Shown here: in pieces, positions 19,388-31,757 of the stretch | Position numbering within the stretch: position 1 is the stretch's first letter | How the letters are laid out: every line of letters starts with the position of its first letter | Assembly (NCBI RefSeq): GCF_014284365.1 | Contig: NZ_JACOGG010000007.1 | Span: forward strand, 1-64,000 | Reading direction: 5' to 3' | Length of the DNA: 64,000 bases | Source: Cognatundibacterium rugosum | Lineage (GTDB): Bacteria; Pseudomonadota; Gammaproteobacteria; Burkholderiales; Burkholderiaceae_D | The notes under the pieces: model-generated | Databases searched by the model: none | What the model was told of the DNA's origin: nothing | The model's input: only the letters and a program-made list of their open reading frames with translations | Program-made: the position numbers and the translations under genes

Positions 19388-22300
19388 GCTGCTTGAACCT
19401 CAGTAGCAAAATTGACAGCAGACTCCATGTCCACCGCCACAATTCGAGAAACCCCCTGCTCTTGCATGGTCACGCCTATCAGCTGCTGCGCCATTTCCAT
19501 CGCAATTTTATTGTGGGAGATAAATAAAAACTGTGTGTTATTCGACATACGTTTCACCATATTACAGAAACGCTCCGTATTCGAGTCATCCAGCGGCGCG
19601 TCGACCTCATCGAGCAAACAGAATGGTGCCGGATTCAGCTGGAACATCGCAAACACCAGGGCAGTCGCAGTTAAAGCTTTTTCACCACCGGACAGCAGGT
19701 GGATCGTCGCATTTTTCTTGCCTGGCGGCTGCGCCATGACCTGAACACCAGAATCCAGAATTTCATCGCCAGTCATAATCAGCTTGGCCTGACCACCGCC
19801 AAACAGAATTGGGAATAACTCAGCAAAGTGGAAATTCACTTTGTCGAACGTCGCCTGCAATAACTCGCGGGTTTCGATGTCGATTTTATGAATTGCATCC
19901 TGCAACGTCGTAATCGCTTCGGTCAGATCAGCATGCTGCGCATCGAGGAAAGTTTTTCTCTCGCTGGCCTGAGCCAGTTCCTCCAGCGCCGCCATATTCA
20001 CCGCACCTAAAGCCGCAATCGCATTGCCCAGTCGCGTGACCTCGCCCTGCAGATAAGAAGGTTTCAGATCATCATGCAGTTTTTCAGCAAGTTTCGCTTC
20101 ATCGACCTCAAAATTCCTGAGTTGCTCCTGGTACTGTTCCTGCGCCAGGCGTGCCGCCTGCTCTTTGAGCTGCAACTCCATAATCCGGTCACGCTGCGGC
20201 TGCAAGCTGCGTTCTATCTGATTTTTATTGTCTTCAAACTGACGCAGCGACTGCGTCAGCTGATCCAGTTCATGACGCGCATTGGCCAGCGCTTTTTCCT
20301 GTTCGGTACGGCGGTCCAGCAAATCCTGCAAACCAGCCTGCGCTGCCTGGTCATTCATACTTTCCAGCTCAAGCTGGCCTTGCTCCATGCTGGCAAATAA
20401 CTGCGCTGACTGCTCCAGTGCAGTCGCAATATTCCTGCGCATTTCTTCCATCTTATTGCGATGGGATTTTTCAGCAAACGCTGCTTCCTGTGCTGCCAGC
20501 TCCAGATCACGCACGCGCTGGCGGGCCTGATTCAAACCGTGTTCTTTTTCCAGATAGGCTGTCTGCCCCTGCTCATGCAATTCCTGCATGTCAGCCAGTT
20601 CCAGATCCAGCGTCTCAAATTTTTGCTCAGATTCTGCGCGCACCTGCTGCTGCTCAGCTTCCTGCGCCGCTATCTCAGCCAGATCGGTGCCGATCTGTGT
20701 CGAGCGCTGGTTAAAGCGTTCCTGTACCTCGGCCAGCTTCATGAATTCAATTTGCAGACTATGGGTACTCTGCGTCAGTGCAGCGACGCGTTGACGTAAA
20801 TCCTGTAATTGCTGTGCTGCCTGGGTATAGGCTGCCTCTGCCCTGATGGCCGCATTTTTTGTCTCATCCGCCAGCATCTGGCGCGCGCGGCATTGCTTAC
20901 CGAGATTCTCGATTTCCTGCTGGCGTCCGAGCAAACCATCCTGCTCAGAATCTGAGGCATAAAAACGCACGCTGGTACGTGAAATCACATGTCCCTGGCG
21001 CGTCACAAACGAGGCGCCAAACGGTAGTTGAGCGCGATTGGCAAATGCTGAATTCACATCTTCAGCCACATACAACTGATGCAGCCAGTCCTGCAGCAAA
21101 CTGCGGATACCAGTTTCGTTCAGTTGCAATAGCTCGATAAACGGTTTCAGACCAGGCGCACTGGCTGGTGGTTCTGCCTGTACCTGAGGACTGTACACCG
21201 CCAGCTTGGCAGGCGGCGCATCGCTGAAGAATGCTTTCGCCCAGTCCAGATTAGACATTTCCAACGATGCGGTACGCTCACGCAACACTGACTCCAGCGC
21301 TGTTTCCCAGCCTGCTTCGATATGTAGCTTTTGCCACAGCTTAGGCAAACTGCCCAGCTCATGTTTGTCCAGCCAGGGTTGTACTTTGCCCTGACTTTGT
21401 ACTTTTTCCTGCAATTGCTTGAGGGCCAGCAAACGCGCCTCTAACTGTGCCAGTTCAGCTGCATCCTGATTGACCTGCTGCTGTGCCTGCTTGCGCTGTT
21501 CATCCAGCGTCGGAAGTCGCTCCTGCGCTTCTTCCAGCTGCATATTGAGCTCTTCCAGCACCTGTTTTTTCTCTTCCAACTGGAAAGAGAGATTATCCAG
21601 ATGGGTAGAATCGGGCGTCGCCAGTCCCTGTTTTTCCTGCATCAGGCGTTCTTTACGCGCCGCCAGGCTATTGAGGATGTTCGATGCATTGCGCTGATGC
21701 GCAGATTCGAGTTCGATCTGCTGCTGCATCTGCATGATCCTGGCACGCGACTCGGTCGATTTCAATTGCGATTCGCGCCAGTCCTGTTCGAGCGCAGGCA
21801 AAGTATCTTGCTGTGCCTGCGCCGATTCTGCGGCCTGTTCAGCACGCATGGCTAATTCTTCGACCTGAATCTCGGCTTCAGCTAAATCATCCTGTAAATG
21901 ATGGCTCTGCGACTGCCATTGATCGCGTTGCGCTTTGAGCGAATGCAGTTGTGACTGCAAACGGCTACGCGATTCGATCACAAATTTGATCTGTGCTTCC
22001 AGGCTGCCGATCTCAGCATTGGTTTGGTATAGATGGCCCTGTGCCTGATGCATGCGATCGCCCACGGCATAATGCGCCTGGCGCATTTGCTCGAGTTCGA
22101 GCTCCACATGACGCAGTTTCGCAGTTTGTTCTTCCAGATCCAGCTGAGTCTTTTCTATCTCGGCAAAATGGCGCTTTTGTTCATTCGCAGCCTCGTTACG
22201 GCGCAACAGCCACAACAGTTTTTGCTTTTCTTCCTGATCTGCCTGCAGCGCATGGAATTTATTGGCCACGATGGCCTGCGCTTCCAGTTTTTCGAGATTG

Positions 22301-22908
22301 TTATTCAGCTCACGCAGGATGTCTTCAACACGCACCAGATTTTCATGGGTATCGTGAATCCGGTTTTCGGTTTCACGGCGGCGCTCTTTATAACGCGACA
22401 CCCCGGCAGCTTCCTCAAGAAAAATACGCAATTCTTCAGGGCGGGCTTCGATAATCCGGGAAATCATGCCCTGACCGATAATCGCGTAAGCGCGCGGCCC
22501 CAGACCGGTACCCAGGAAGATGTCCTGAATATCACGCCGGCGGACCGCCTGTCCATTGATGTAGTAAGTGGAGGTGCCGTCGCGGGTCAGCGTACGCTTG
22601 ACTGCGATTTCTGCGTATTGACTCCATTGCCCGGCTGCTTTGCCGAGGCTGTTATCAAATACCAGCTCTACCGACGCGCGGCCAGCCGGTTTGCGGTGCG
22701 TGGAACCGTTAAAAATAACGTCCTGCATGGATTCACCACGCAACTCGGATGCTTTGGATTCACCCAGCACCCAACGCACGGCATCAATAATATTTGATTT
22801 GCCACAACCGTTCGGCCCCACGACGCCGACCAGTTGCCCAGGCACCTGAAAATGCGTTGGATCAACGAAGGATTTAAATCCCGACAGTTTAATAGAGGTT
22901 AATCGCAC
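19384..22908 (-). CDS. smc: Chromosome segregation protein SMC
   Basis: 1174 residues from a GTG start, giving VRLTSIKLSGFKSFVDPT, the usual beginning; a second in-frame GTG at 22953 would add 15 residues. Walker A is GPNGCGKSN (31-39). Long coiled coils flank the hinge, and the C-terminus has the LLSGGEKAL signature and Walker B CLLDEVDAPLDD. SMC is the ATPase that folds and helps segregate chromosomes, with ScpA and ScpB (not in this window). It leads the zipA-ligA-galU unit. No clear ribosome-binding site marks either start. Confidence 0.92.
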
Positions 22909-23267
22909 TTGATGAAATTTTATTATCGTCTGCAGCCCCTCACGGAGCTGCACTTTTATTCGTGAGAACGGATACCCTGAGCCAGACAGGAAAGCATGGC
23001 ATCATACCATTTGATGCCCGAAATTTTCATAAAAAAGCCTTAAAAAATAGCCAACAAAAACACTATTTTCTGTAAAAAAGCTTAAAAAATCCTAATTTAA
23101 TTGTGACAAAGCCTTTCTCGGGAGAATCGGGCAAAGGATATAATATGTTAAACCTTGCTTGCGAGAAGAACAAAGCAAATGTGATGTCGGAAAGCATCAG
23201 TGACGCCAGCCCATCATCCGCCTGCCTTTTAACTAACTCAGCAGAACCGAAACTGAACTATTCCAAC
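22909..23267. other. Divergent intergenic region smc/dapC
   Basis: This AT-rich stretch with several A-runs lies between the divergent smc and dapC genes and must contain both promoters. A TATAAT box at 23139-23144 fits dapC, with only a weak -35. An upstream in-frame extension of dapC (from 23103) is unlikely because the family protein begins at 23268. Confidence 0.5.
23139..23144 (+). promoter_or_regulatory. Candidate -10 box for dapC
   Basis: A perfect TATAAT lies about 124 bases before the chosen dapC start. No good -35 is found 16-18 bases upstream, so this is only a candidate. Confidence 0.3.
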
Positions 23268-24491
23268 ATGACTTTTCACCCCTATCTGACCTGCCTGCAG
23301 CCTTATCCTTTCGAAAAATTACGCCAGTTATTCAGCGGTGTTACGCCGAATTCGGCTTATCAAGCGATTAGTCTGGGCATCGGCGAGCCCAAGCATCCCA
23401 CACCGGCACTGATTGAAGATGCTCTGCGCAATAACTTGGCGGGTCTGGCCAGTTACCCCTTAACCGCCGGATCGGAAGCCTTACGTCGCAGCATCGCCAA
23501 CTGGATCGCGCGACGTTATGACATCCCGGCGCCTGACTTTGCCACTGAGATTTTGCCGGTCAACGGATCGCGCGAAGCCTTATTTGCGCTCGCGCAGACC
23601 GTCGTCAACCCGGCTGCATGCAAAGATGGCAAGCCACTCATCATGTGCCCAAATCCGTTTTATCAGATTTACGAGGGTGCCGCCTATTTGTCCGGCGCTG
23701 AGCCTTATTTTGTCAATGCGGATCCGGCCCGCAATTTTGCGCCCGATTACAGCCAGGTGCCTGAGCATATCTGGCAACGGGTACAGTTGCTGTTCGTCTG
23801 CTCACCCGGCAATCCTACCGGCGCGGTTTTACAACTGCATGACTGGAAAGAATTGTTTGAACTGTCCGACCGTTACGGCTTTGTGATTGCAGCCGATGAG
23901 TGCTATTCCGAAATTTATTTCAAAACTGACGCGCCGCTTGGAGCGATGCAGGCAGCGCGTCAATTGGGACGCGATTACCAACGCCTGATCAGCCTGTCGA
24001 GTTTATCCAAGCGCTCGAATGTGCCCGGCATGCGCTCAGGCTTCGTTGCCGGAGATGCAGCAATCATGAAGCAGTTTCTCTTGTATCGGACGTACCACGG
24101 CAGCGCAATGAGCCCGATGATACAAGCAGCATCGGTAGTCGCCTGGGATGATGAAATCCACGTACAGGAAAACCGCGACAAATATCGCCAAAAATTCGCA
24201 CAAATCACACCTATGCTAGAACAGGTATTGGATGTGCAATTGCCGGATGCGGCATTTTACCTGTGGGCGAAAGTCGATCACCTGCAGGGTATCAGCGATA
24301 CCGAATTTGCACGTCAATTGTATGAACGTTATCACGTCACCGTGCTGCCGGGCAGTTATCTGGCCCGGGAAGCACATGGCATCAATCCGGGCGCTAACCG
24401 CATCCGTATGGCTTTAGTGGCAGACGTCGCGGAGTGCCTGGAAGCGGCGCAGCGTATCGTCGCTTTCTGCCATGAGCTAAAAGGACAATAA
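23268..24491 (+). CDS. dapC: Succinyldiaminopimelate transaminase
   Basis: 408 residues. It converts N-succinyl-2-amino-6-ketopimelate to N-succinyl-LL-2,6-diaminopimelate in lysine and peptidoglycan precursor synthesis. The start MTFHPYLTCLQPYPFEKL is the family opening, so I reject the longer frame from 23103. The PLP lysine is K248 in SSLSKRSNVPGMRSGF, with CSPGNPTG and ADECYSEIYF earlier. The gene is followed by a 202-base gap before dapD. Confidence 0.9.
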   Translation: MTFHPYLTCLQPYPFEKLRQLFSGVTPNSAYQAISLGIGEPKHPTPALIEDALRNNLAGLASYPLTAGSEALRRSIANWIARRYDIPAPDFATEILPVNGSREALFALAQTVVNPAACKDGKPLIMCPNPFYQIYEGAAYLSGAEPYFVNADPARNFAPDYSQVPEHIWQRVQLLFVCSPGNPTGAVLQLHDWKELFELSDRYGFVIAADECYSEIYFKTDAPLGAMQAARQLGRDYQRLISLSSLSKRSNVPGMRSGFVAGDAAIMKQFLLYRTYHGSAMSPMIQAASVVAWDDEIHVQENRDKYRQKFAQITPMLEQVLDVQLPDAAFYLWAKVDHLQGISDTEFARQLYERYHVTVLPGSYLAREAHGINPGANRIRMALVADVAECLEAAQRIVAFCHELKGQ

Positions 24492-24693
24492 AGGTCAATC
24501 ACGGTTGCTCCTGGTCTGTCAGCACCCCACAAAGGTAAAACCAGCCCAGTCCGACGCCATAACACACCAACCACACCAACTAAGATTGAGTCTGCGCCGA
24601 CTAAGCACTATGATGCGGGAATCGCATCAGCTCAGCTGAGCCCAGGCTTCACTGTTTTTTATTTAATTTCATTCTTTAAAAGCCAACATCACC

Positions 24694-25521
24694 ATGACTC
24701 AACAATTACAGCAAATCATTGATCAAGCCTGGGAAGACCGTACCAGTTTTTCACCGAAATCAGCACCTGCCGAAGTGCGTGAAGCAGTCGCACATGTGTT
24801 GTCCGAGCTGGATGCAGGCAGCCTGCGCGTCGCGCAAAAAATCGAAGGCCAATGGCATGTTAATCAATGGGTAAAGAAAGCCGTGCTACTGTCCTTCCGA
24901 CTGGAAGACAATATCTGTATGCCATCCGGCGATCATATGCAGTTCTACGACAAAGTACCGACTAAATTCGCCAATTACACTGCCGAAGACTTTGCTAAGG
25001 GCGGTTTCCGCGTGGTGCCGCCTGCAGTCGCTCGTCGCGGCAGCTTTATTGCGAAAAACGTCGTGTTGATGCCTTCCTATGTCAATATCGGCGCCTATGT
25101 CGATGAAGGCGCGATGGTAGACACCTGGGCCACCGTTGGTTCCTGCGCTCAGATCGGTAAAAACGTTCACTTATCCGGTGGCGTTGGTATTGGCGGCGTA
25201 TTAGAACCGATGCAAGCCAATCCAACCATCATCGAGGATAACTGCTTCATCGGTGCGCGTTCCGAAATCGTGGAAGGTGTGATCGTAGAAGAGAATTCCG
25301 TGATTTCCATGGGCGTGTACATCGGTCAGTCGACTAAAATTTATGACCGTGCTACTGGCGAAGTCAGCTATGGCCGCGTACCTTCCGGCTCAGTTGTCGT
25401 TTCCGGCAGCCTGCCTTCCGCTGATGGCAAATATAGTCTGTACTGTGCAGTGATCGTGAAACGCGTCGATGCACAAACCCGCTCTAAAACCAGTATCAAC
25501 GAATTATTGCGCGGTGCATAA
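24694..25521 (+). CDS. dapD: Tetrahydrodipicolinate N-succinyltransferase
   Basis: 275 residues, standard length. It transfers succinyl from succinyl-CoA to tetrahydrodipicolinate, the step before DapC. The N-terminal helical part is followed by a left-handed beta helix of hexapeptide repeats ([31 protein letters not shown]). The C-terminal [16 protein letters not shown] is also typical. It is a trimeric cytoplasmic enzyme; order dapC-dapD-dapE is kept in the window with two genes inserted. Confidence 0.95.
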   Translation: MTQQLQQIIDQAWEDRTSFSPKSAPAEVREAVAHVLSELDAGSLRVAQKIEGQWHVNQWVKKAVLLSFRLEDNICMPSGDHMQFYDKVPTKFANYTAEDFAKGGFRVVPPAVARRGSFIAKNVVLMPSYVNIGAYVDEGAMVDTWATVGSCAQIGKNVHLSGGVGIGGVLEPMQANPTIIEDNCFIGARSEIVEGVIVEENSVISMGVYIGQSTKIYDRATGEVSYGRVPSGSVVVSGSLPSADGKYSLYCAVIVKRVDAQTRSKTSINELLRGA

Positions 25522-25532
25522 TTCAAGCTTAA

Positions 25533-25553
25533 TGTCCGACTGAATGTCGGACA
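25533..25553. repeat. 8-bp inverted repeat after dapD
   Basis: TGTCCGAC (25533-25540) pairs with GTCGGACA (25546-25553) around a five-base loop. With no T-run it is at best a weak terminator. Confidence 0.5.
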
Positions 25554-25579
25554 CCTAGCCCGACTCTGTGCCTGGCTTG

Positions 25580-25631
25580 GTATCAGCGATCAGCGCAACA
25601 GGCTGCAACCCGCAGCACATAGCGCTGATAC
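25580..25631. repeat. Nested inverted repeat before pilU
   Basis: The outer arms GTATCAGCG (25580-25588) and CGCTGATAC (25623-25631) are perfect, and an inner GCTGC/GCAGC stem lies between them (25602-25616). It falls in the dapD-pilU gap, 62 bases before the pilU start, and may be an attenuator, an RNA-processing site or an operator. Confidence 0.5.
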
Positions 25632-25693
25632 GCAGTCACTTACAATCAATAAGATAAGCAGAACAATTCGTATAACAGGGAAAAGGAAGCATC

Positions 25694-26836
25694 ATGGCAG
25701 CAATGGAGCGCTTGTTTCAGCTCATGAAGGAAAAACATGCTTCAGACATGTTTTTCGCAATTAATTCGCCAGTCCATCTCAAGATTAATGGCAATCTGCT
25801 GCCTATCAATCAGCAGCGTATGGATCAGGCGAATATCCTCGCCCTGTTAGCCGAGGTCATCGCGCCTGAGCATCTGGAAGTGCTGGAGCGCGAAAATGAA
25901 CTCAATATCGGTATCGGCGCGCCAGGCATAGGCCGTTTTCGTTTGTCGGCCTTCCGTCAGCGCGGTTCGATTTCTGCCGTGTTCCGTTTCGTCCCTGGCG
26001 ACATCCCAAAATTGAACAGCCTGAATCTGCCACCGGTGCTGTCAGAACTGATTATGGAAAAGCGTGGCCTGATTCTGGTGGTTGGTGCCACAGGCTCAGG
26101 AAAATCGACCACGATTGCATCGATGCTGGATCACAGAAATGAAATCAAATCCGGCCATATCCTGACGTTGGAAGATCCGATTGAATACCTGTTCCGCAGT
26201 AAAAAATCCATCGTCAATCAGCGTGAAATCGGCAGTGACTCAGAAAGCCTCAAGACCGCGCTGAAAAACTCCTTACGTCAGGCGCCGGATTGCATCCTGA
26301 TTGGTGAGATCCGTGATCTGGATACCATGATGGCGGCGATTGCCTATGCGCAGTCCGGCCATCTGGTGCTGGCGACCCTGCATGCCAATAACAGTTATCA
26401 GGCGCTAAACCGCATCATCAGCTTCTTCCCCATGGAAAACCGCACTGCCCTGCTGCTGGACCTGGCCTCGTCGGTGCGCGCCATCATTTCACAGCGTCTG
26501 ATCCGCGCCGTCGATGGCGGCCGCTGCCCGGCAGTCGAAATCATGCTCAATACGCGCTATGTATCTGAACTGATAGAGCAAGGTGATATTTTCCAGATCA
26601 AGGAAGCGATCGAGAAGAGTCTGTCACCCGGCTCGCAAACCTTTGAACGCGCGCTGATGACGCTGATTAAAGATGGCCTGATCAGCAAGGAAGAAGGTCT
26701 GGCCAATGCCGACTCAGCCAATAATCTGTTATGGCTGCTGAATAACGAAACCTCAACCAATCAGGCACCGGTACCGGAACCTGAGCCGGAAACCAAAGAA
26801 GAGGCTTCTTTCACCGAATTCACCCTGAACGTTTAA
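25694..26836 (+). CDS. pilU: PilT/PilU-family type IV pilus retraction ATPase (PilU-like)
   Basis: 380 residues. It hydrolyses ATP to drive pilus retraction. Walker A is GATGSGKST (about 134-142); ILTLEDPIEYLF, RQAPDCILIGEIRD and GHLVLATLHAN are the Asp-box, Walker B and His-box. The N-terminal domain (MERLFQLMKEKHASDMFFAINSPV) and the acidic C-terminal tail fit PilU better than PilT, so the symbol is a best guess. It is preceded by GGGAAAAGGAAG. Its place inside a lysine gene cluster, away from pilT, is unusual. Confidence 0.85.
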   Translation: MAAMERLFQLMKEKHASDMFFAINSPVHLKINGNLLPINQQRMDQANILALLAEVIAPEHLEVLERENELNIGIGAPGIGRFRLSAFRQRGSISAVFRFVPGDIPKLNSLNLPPVLSELIMEKRGLILVVGATGSGKSTTIASMLDHRNEIKSGHILTLEDPIEYLFRSKKSIVNQREIGSDSESLKTALKNSLRQAPDCILIGEIRDLDTMMAAIAYAQSGHLVLATLHANNSYQALNRIISFFPMENRTALLLDLASSVRAIISQRLIRAVDGGRCPAVEIMLNTRYVSELIEQGDIFQIKEAIEKSLSPGSQTFERALMTLIKDGLISKEEGLANADSANNLLWLLNNETSTNQAPVPEPEPETKEEASFTEFTLNV

Positions 26837-26891
26837 ACCGTGAATGAGTGAACGAACGAATGAGTCAAAGAATTTGCCAATAAGTTAGCCA

Positions 26892-28411
<1,520 letters not shown>

Positions 28412-28490
28412 GAAAGGTATAGCAGCGCTGTTTTAGCAAATCTGAGATAGCGCCGCAGATATTCAGCACGTTCATCAATCATTAACGACT

Positions 28491-29393
28491 ATGACTACTT
28501 CCACATCACCATTTTCCACCCTGCGCGATCTGTTGCGCTATGCAGTCACCCGCTTCAATCAGGAAAAGCTATTTTTCGGGCATGGCAGTGCCAATGCGCT
28601 GGATGAGGCAGCCTACCTGTTGCTGCATACCCTGCATCTGCCGCTGGATAAAATTGATCCTTTCCTGGATGCGCGTCTGCTACCGGAAGAAATCAGCAAA
28701 GTCATGCAAGTCATCGAACGCCGCGCAGCAGACCGCGTGCCGGCTTCCTACATCACCAATGAAGCCTGGCTCGGCACCTATAATTTCTATGTGGATGAAC
28801 GCGTGATTGTGCCGCGCTCTTTCATCGCGGAACTGATCCCTGAACATTTCTCACCTTGGGTGAACGATCCTGACAGCATCACGGATATCCTGGAACTGTG
28901 TACCGGTTCCGGCTGCCTGCCGATTATGTTGGCCGATATGTTCCAGAATGCGCAGGTCGATGCAGTCGATATTTCCGCTGACGCACTCGAAGTGGCACGC
29001 AAAAACGTGGTGACTTATGAGTTGCAAGACCGCGTCAATCTGATCCAGTCTGACCTGTACACGAATGTGCCGGATAAGCAATATGACCTGATCATCACTA
29101 ACCCGCCGTATGTGAATTCCGGTTCTATGGCGATCTTGCCGCAGGAATACCTGCATGAGCCGCAAATTGCACTGGCTGGTGGCGATGATGGCATGGATCT
29201 GGTCAGGAAGATTGTGGCCGGTGCCGCTCAACGCCTGAAAGCGGATGGTATTTTGATGGTGGAAATCGGCAATGAACGCGCGTTTGCAGAAGCGGCTTTC
29301 CCTGAACTGAACCTGACCTGGGTCTCTACCAGCGCAGGCGACGACATGGTTTTCCTGATCGAAGCACGTGATTTGCAGGATTTCCAGGCCTGA
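28491..29393 (+). CDS. prmB: Ribosomal protein L3 N5-glutamine methyltransferase
   Basis: 300 residues. It methylates a glutamine of ribosomal protein L3 using S-adenosylmethionine. The SAM motif is ILELCTGSGCLPIMLA, and the catalytic NPPYVNSGS sits near residue 204. The N-terminal helical domain is present. It lies 79 bases after dapE and is probably in that transcript; a strong inverted repeat (29401-29436) follows its stop. Confidence 0.93.
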   Translation: MTTSTSPFSTLRDLLRYAVTRFNQEKLFFGHGSANALDEAAYLLLHTLHLPLDKIDPFLDARLLPEEISKVMQVIERRAADRVPASYITNEAWLGTYNFYVDERVIVPRSFIAELIPEHFSPWVNDPDSITDILELCTGSGCLPIMLADMFQNAQVDAVDISADALEVARKNVVTYELQDRVNLIQSDLYTNVPDKQYDLIITNPPYVNSGSMAILPQEYLHEPQIALAGGDDGMDLVRKIVAGAAQRLKADGILMVEIGNERAFAEAAFPELNLTWVSTSAGDDMVFLIEARDLQDFQA

Positions 29394-29400
29394 TCACCAG

Positions 29401-29436
29401 TGCATGTATGCATGCGTTGTCACATGCATACATGCA
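29401..29436. repeat. Perfect 14-bp inverted repeat after prmB
   Basis: TGCATGTATGCATG (29401-29414) pairs exactly with CATGCATACATGCA (29423-29436) over an eight-base loop. Within each arm there is also internal symmetry of TGCA/ATGCAT. The hairpin is long but has no T-run, so it may not be a simple terminator. The prmB stop is just upstream and the next gene starts at 29623. Confidence 0.75.
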
Positions 29437-29622
29437 AAAGGGGCAAAGCTAAATTTGACCGTATTTTTTGGGGTCATCGGCCCGGCTGACGCAGAATGCG
29501 CAGCGCCGATGGCCTTGCTGTCACTGATATTTCAGCGATAAGTTCCGCCAGCCCATTGCAGCCTTAGTGTTATACCAGCTGTGGCACTGCGGCTCACAGC
29601 CTTACTCCGAATTGAATTCTCT

Positions 29623-31605
29623 ATGATACGTTTGCAACAAGTCATTCTCGCCCGCGGTACCAAACCTTTGTTTGACAGCGTTGACGTGACGCTCAACCCC
29701 GGCGATAAAATTGGTCTGATCGGCTCCAATGGCGCGGGTAAGTCCAGCCTGTTCGCGATGCTGCGTGGAGAATTACATCCGGATCAGGGCAGTATAGAAT
29801 TTCCAGCTAAATGGCAACTGGCGCACGTGGCGCAGGAAACACCGCCGCTGGAACGCAGTGCAATTGACTACGCAATTGATGGCGATGTGACCCTGCGTAA
29901 GCTGGAAGCCGAATTAGCCGCGCTGGAAGCCCAGCCGGAAAGCCATGACAATGGCATACAGATCGGCAACCTGTATGGTGCCCTGGCCGATGCGGACGCC
30001 TACACGGTACGCTCACGGGCCGAACAATTGCTGATCGGTCTGGGCTTCCGGCTGGATCAGTTAGAACAGTCCGTTGCGAGCTTCTCCGGCGGCTGGCGTA
30101 TGCGCCTGAACCTGGCGCAGGCACTGATGTGCAAATCGGATTTGTTATTACTCGATGAACCGACCAATCATCTGGATCTGGATGCGATTATCTGGCTTGA
30201 AGACTGGCTCAAACGCTATGCGGGTACCCTGATCATCATTTCCCATGACCGCGATTTTCTCGACGGCGTGGTGAATGTGGTGGTACATATTGATGACCGC
30301 AAGCTCAAGCGTTATTCGGGTAATTACTCGGCATTTGAACGTCAGCGTGCGGCCCAGCTGGAGCTGGCGCAAGGCATGATAGAAAAGCAGAACCGCAAAC
30401 GCGCCCATCTGCAATCCTTCATCGACCGTTTTAAAGCCAAAGCGACCAAGGCCAAACAGGCGCAGAGCCGTATCAAAGCACTGGCCAGGATGGAAGAGCT
30501 GGCTCCTTTGCGCGCTGCTGCCGAATTTTCATTTGAATTCCGTGAACCCCTGAGCGCACCGAATCCTATGCTGGTGATGGAAGACGTGGATTGCGGCTAT
30601 CGTACTGAGTCTGCGACTGATCATAGCTTTACTGAGAAAAAGATCGTCGGTGAGGTTAACTTCTCTCTGCAGATCGGTCAGCGTATCGGTTTGCTCGGCG
30701 TGAATGGCGCCGGCAAATCCACGCTGATCAAAACCATCGTCGGTGACATTTCACCGCTGGCAGGGACTATGCAAACCGGTAAAGGCCTGTCTATCGGTTA
30801 TTTCGCCCAGCATCAGGTAGAAATGCTGCGCCACGACGAATCACCGTTGTGGCATCTGGCGCATATCGCACCGGATGTCCGTGAGCAGGAATTGCGTAAC
30901 TTCCTGGGCGGCTTTAACTTCCCTGGCACGATGGTGACCAGCCCGATCAAACCTTTCTCAGGCGGTGAAAAAGCGCGTCTGGCACTGGCGATGATCGTGT
31001 GGCAGCGCCCTAACCTGTTGTTACTCGACGAACCGACCAACCATCTGGATCTGGAAACCCGCGAAGCCCTGACCGAAGCACTGGCGCAATTTGAAGGCAC
31101 GCTGGTGGTGGTCTCCCATGACCGCCATCTGTTACGCGCCACCACCGATCAGTTCATCATCGTCGCGGATGGCAAACTGATGCCTTTCGACGGCGATCTG
31201 GATGACTATAAAAACTGGCTGTTCAAGAGCAAGCTGGAAGCCGCTGCCAACAATGCTTTGCCTGAGAAAAGTAAGGCGAAGGACAGCCTGCCTCAGGTGC
31301 AGCCAGTTGCCGTTAAGCTTGACGATAAAGAGCAGCGCAAACGCGATACAGAACAACGCCAGCGCCTGTCTGCGGCACGTAAGCCGATAGAAAACCGCAT
31401 CAAACGCCTGGAAGAAAATATGGCGAAACTGAATGCGCAAAAAAACAGCATAGTAAGTCAGCTCGAAGACAGCAGCATGTACGATGAAGCGAATAAAGAA
31501 AAGCTGAAAGCCTTGTTGCTGGATCAAGCCTATGTCGTGAAAGAGCTGGAACAGCTGGAAATGGAATGGCTGGAACAGCAAGAACAACTGGAAGCGATTA
31601 GCTAA
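29623..31605 (+). CDS. ABC-F family ATP-binding protein (YheS/Uup-like)
   Basis: 660 residues. Two ABC domains (Walker A GSNGAGKSS and GVNGAGKST; signatures FSGGWRMR and FSGGEKAR) are joined by a charged linker rich in lysine, and a coiled-coil tail closes the protein. ABC-F proteins bind the ribosome and do not span the membrane. The start ATG at 29623 gives MIRLQQVILARG, the family opening; the preceding 14 codons are not conserved in type. Whether it is YheS or Uup cannot be settled. Confidence 0.9.
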   Translation: MIRLQQVILARGTKPLFDSVDVTLNPGDKIGLIGSNGAGKSSLFAMLRGELHPDQGSIEFPAKWQLAHVAQETPPLERSAIDYAIDGDVTLRKLEAELAALEAQPESHDNGIQIGNLYGALADADAYTVRSRAEQLLIGLGFRLDQLEQSVASFSGGWRMRLNLAQALMCKSDLLLLDEPTNHLDLDAIIWLEDWLKRYAGTLIIISHDRDFLDGVVNVVVHIDDRKLKRYSGNYSAFERQRAAQLELAQGMIEKQNRKRAHLQSFIDRFKAKATKAKQAQSRIKALARMEELAPLRAAAEFSFEFREPLSAPNPMLVMEDVDCGYRTESATDHSFTEKKIVGEVNFSLQIGQRIGLLGVNGAGKSTLIKTIVGDISPLAGTMQTGKGLSIGYFAQHQVEMLRHDESPLWHLAHIAPDVREQELRNFLGGFNFPGTMVTSPIKPFSGGEKARLALAMIVWQRPNLLLLDEPTNHLDLETREALTEALAQFEGTLVVVSHDRHLLRATTDQFIIVADGKLMPFDGDLDDYKNWLFKSKLEAAANNALPEKSKAKDSLPQVQPVAVKLDDKEQRKRDTEQRQRLSAARKPIENRIKRLEENMAKLNAQKNSIVSQLEDSSMYDEANKEKLKALLLDQAYVVKELEQLEMEWLEQQEQLEAIS

Positions 31606-31757
31606 TCACGCACTGCACGGTCAGCCTACAAGTGGCTGACTGCGATGCCGGATCAAGCCGGTCATATTTTTTTGTCATATAAAAATAGAAAAAGATTCCT
31701 TGCCGTAAAAGTGCATGCTTTCTAAGATCAACTGGTTTTCTTGACCCGAGGATGACC

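Noticed and set aside
22033..22797. Open frame of 254 codons opposite smc
   Set aside because: It is the antisense shadow of smc, whose protein motifs and coiled coils account for the region.
23103..23267. Longer N-terminus for dapC
   Set aside because: The 55 extra residues lack the family start and include AT-rich promoter sequence with a TATAAT box.
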